Shown here piece after piece: positions 62,626-64,000 of a stretch of DNA of 64,000 nt (positions are counted from its first letter, which is position 1; every line of letters starts with the position of its first letter). The DNA comes from an uncultured Sphingobacteriaceae bacterium (GTDB taxonomy: Bacteria; Bacteroidota; Bacteroidia; Sphingobacteriales; Sphingobacteriaceae). A model generated the notes under the pieces. The model saw nothing but the letters and a program-made list of their open reading frames with translations. It had not been told where the DNA came from and did not search any database. Position numbers and translations under genes: made by a program. The DNA lies in contig CAMLLO010000003.1 in the NCBI GenBank assembly GCA_946480915.1, forward strand, positions 1 to 64,000, in the 5' to 3' direction.

Positions 62626-63645
62626 ATGCAAGACGAAGTAATATTTCAATTAGTTGATAAGTATCTCAAGGGAGAATGCACCCTTGAAGAAGAGATGGTT
62701 ATTATGAACTGGTATAATTCTTTTAATTCTACAGTTGACCCTATATCACTTTTATCTGAAAAACAGCAAGACGATCTAAAAGCCGCTATGCTTAGTCGCA
62801 TCAAATTTAAAATCTCAACGATGCCGGTCGTCCATTCGAAAAGATCAACCAATTCAATAAAAGGGTATTATTATGCTGCGGCAAGTATTGCCGCGGCATT
62901 TTTGATTGTGTTTTCATTACTGAATCAGAACTTTAAAAAGGGTAAGCCGGAAGAGAATGTTTTAGCAGAGATTGCTACTCAAATTAATTTTAAGAACGAT
63001 CTTAACAGGATTCAAAAATATATTTTACCCGATAGCACGATTGTATGGCTTCAGCCTGATGCCGCTATCAGTTACGATCATGATTTTGTTCGACAAACAC
63101 GGGATATAAAATTGGCTGGCGAAGCATTTTTTGAAGTAACGAAGGATGCAAAACACCCATTCCTGATTCACAGCGATGACTTTATTACCAAAGTATTAGG
63201 TACAAGCTTTAACGTGAAATCTTATGCAGGGGCTAACAATGCCGAGGTTTCGGTGGTTACAGGTAAGGTTTTGGTTTATACTCCGGCTTCAAAAAATGAA
63301 AAATTGCGCAGTGTTTATCTGCTTCCAGCACAAAAGGTGACATACAATAAGGCCAAACATCAATTGATAAAACTCAAAGTCGAGGAGCCAACTTTAAGCA
63401 TTTGGGAAAAGAATACCCTCTCTTTTGAAAATGAACCAATCACTAAAGTGGTCGAAACTTTAAATAGAACGTTTAAAGCCAAAATCATTTTAACGGATCC
63501 TGATATCAGCCAGTTAACCTTAAGAGCGGATTTTACAGATGTTAATTTGCCTAATATTATGGACATGCTGTCCAAATCTTTAAATATTACTTATGAGCTT
63601 AACGGAGATACAATCATAATCTCCAAAAAACCTGAAACTAACTAA
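62626..63645 (+). CDS. FecR-family anti-sigma factor with DUF4974
   Basis: 339 aa: cytoplasmic start (QDEVIFQLVDKYLKGECTLE) that binds sigma, one helix (~79-98, YYAAASIAAAFLIVFSLLNQ), a periplasmic FecR domain (LPDSTIVWLQPDAAISYDHD, VLGTSFNVKSYAG, VVTGKVLVYTP) and a C-terminal DUF4974 (LSFENEPITKVVETLNRTF, NITYELNGDTIIISKK). It holds the ECF factor inactive until signalled by the TonB-dependent receptor. Confidence 0.95.
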   Translation: MQDEVIFQLVDKYLKGECTLEEEMVIMNWYNSFNSTVDPISLLSEKQQDDLKAAMLSRIKFKISTMPVVHSKRSTNSIKGYYYAAASIAAAFLIVFSLLNQNFKKGKPEENVLAEIATQINFKNDLNRIQKYILPDSTIVWLQPDAAISYDHDFVRQTRDIKLAGEAFFEVTKDAKHPFLIHSDDFITKVLGTSFNVKSYAGANNAEVSVVTGKVLVYTPASKNEKLRSVYLLPAQKVTYNKAKHQLIKLKVEEPTLSIWEKNTLSFENEPITKVVETLNRTFKAKIILTDPDISQLTLRADFTDVNLPNIMDMLSKSLNITYELNGDTIIISKKPETN

Positions 63646-63704
63646 AATTTAACCTAACCCCCCTGCATGAAAAATGAAATAGAATAATTAGAAAGTATTA
63701 AAAA

Positions 63705-63785
63705 GTTAAGAAGTGGTTGCGACACTTCTTAACCCAAAACCTAAACTATCGGATTAGTGCTTTATCACTAATGCCAGGTTTTTTA
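63705..63785 (+). terminator. Two stem-loops between the fecR and SusC genes
   Basis: GTTAAGAAGTG/CACTTCTTAAC (63705-63733) is a perfect 11-bp stem with a 7-base loop. ATTAGTG/CACTAAT (63753-63772) follows, and then a T-rich GGTTTTTTATT. Together they should end or attenuate the sigma/anti-sigma transcript before the receptor gene. Confidence 0.7.
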
Positions 63786-63819
63786 TTGTCTCATTTTTGG
63801 AAATAAAACAAATAAAAGT

Positions 63820-64000
63820 ATGAATTTTTATTTACAACTCTCTAATGACTTAGGTTATATTATGAGAATTACATTAAGTCAATTAATAATATTTATTGTT
63901 TTAACAGGTGTCTCCTATGCCGACGAAAGCAACGCACAAGGTGTGTTGAATAACTCTGTTAAATTAAATCAAACTACCACTACGTTAAACAATGCCTTAA
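63820..64000 (+). CDS. SusC-type TonB-dependent receptor, N-terminal end only
   Basis: 60 codons run off the right edge. A long N-region (MNFYLQLSNDLGYIM) leads to a hydrophobic signal segment (ITLSQLIIFIVLTGVSYA), then GVLNNSVKLNQTTTTLNNAL, the beginning of an STN secretin/TonB domain as seen in FecI/FecR-controlled SusC proteins. An ATG at 63862 is an alternative start. The glycan or ligand cannot be judged. Confidence 0.7.
   Translation, partial: MNFYLQLSNDLGYIMRITLSQLIIFIVLTGVSYADESNAQGVLNNSVKLNQTTTTLNNAL

Overview
The window looks like a chromosomal segment of a Sphingobacteriaceae-type Bacteroidota (Pedobacter/Mucilaginibacter-like). Supporting this are the ECF sigma / FecR-DUF4974 / SusC-start trio at the right end, an HYC_CC_PP protein in front of a Cus-type efflux operon, a bacterial Hc1-type histone, a TAnnTTTG -7 motif, mostly weak Shine-Dalgarno (SD) sites and low-to-moderate GC. 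No rRNA, tRNA or CRISPR array was seen. These are by-eye assignments; no database search was run.

Layout. (1) 1-3.4 kb: an accessory, defence-like patch. A DUF4062 protein runs off the left edge, with a divergent HEPN protein and a PIN-domain protein beside it. (2) 3.4-3.95 kb: a decayed REP-associated transposase between ~60-bp inverted repeats. (3) 4.1-10.8 kb: a tight operon of an FhaA-like protein, a 32-aa membrane peptide, a membrane-anchored PP2C phosphatase and a 1404-aa RodA/FtsW-transpeptidase fusion. This is the order of the actinobacterial fhaA-pstP-rodA-pbpA operon, but without a kinase. (4) 11-18.5 kb: a GH95 fucosidase, a large FAD/Fe-S dehydrogenase, a histone-like protein and a glycerophosphodiesterase. 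(5) 18.7-34.2 kb: a general-stress island (DUF892 x3, BON x2, FtsH, Hsp20, Usp, a frameshifted cyclopropane synthase, PEBP, an erythromycin-esterase-like protein, a hydrolase plus phosphoribosyltransferase). DUF892 and BON genes recur in opposite orientation at its two ends. (6) 34.3-43.2 kb: the Kdp potassium system with two small membrane ORFs, KdpD split into sensor and kinase genes, and an NtrC-type regulator in place of KdpE. A good sigma-54 promoter match precedes the structural genes.

(7) 43.5-52 kb: a copper/silver-type RND efflux operon. The CusA pump is split into two overlapping genes, the TolC-like gene carries intergenic-type repeats inside its leader, and two adaptors with metal-binding heads are followed by a DUF3347 lipoprotein. 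(8) 52.4-61.7 kb: L-rhamnose uptake and catabolism (transporter, aldolase/dehydrogenase fusion, isomerase, kinase) leading into lactate oxidation by LutABC. (9) 62-64 kb: ECF sigma factor, FecR anti-sigma factor and the start of a SusC-type receptor.

The best leads are the kinase-less FhaA-PP2C-SEDS::PBP operon, sigma-54 control of kdp, the split CusA, the repeat insertion in the TolC leader, and the DUF4062/HEPN/PIN neighbourhood.
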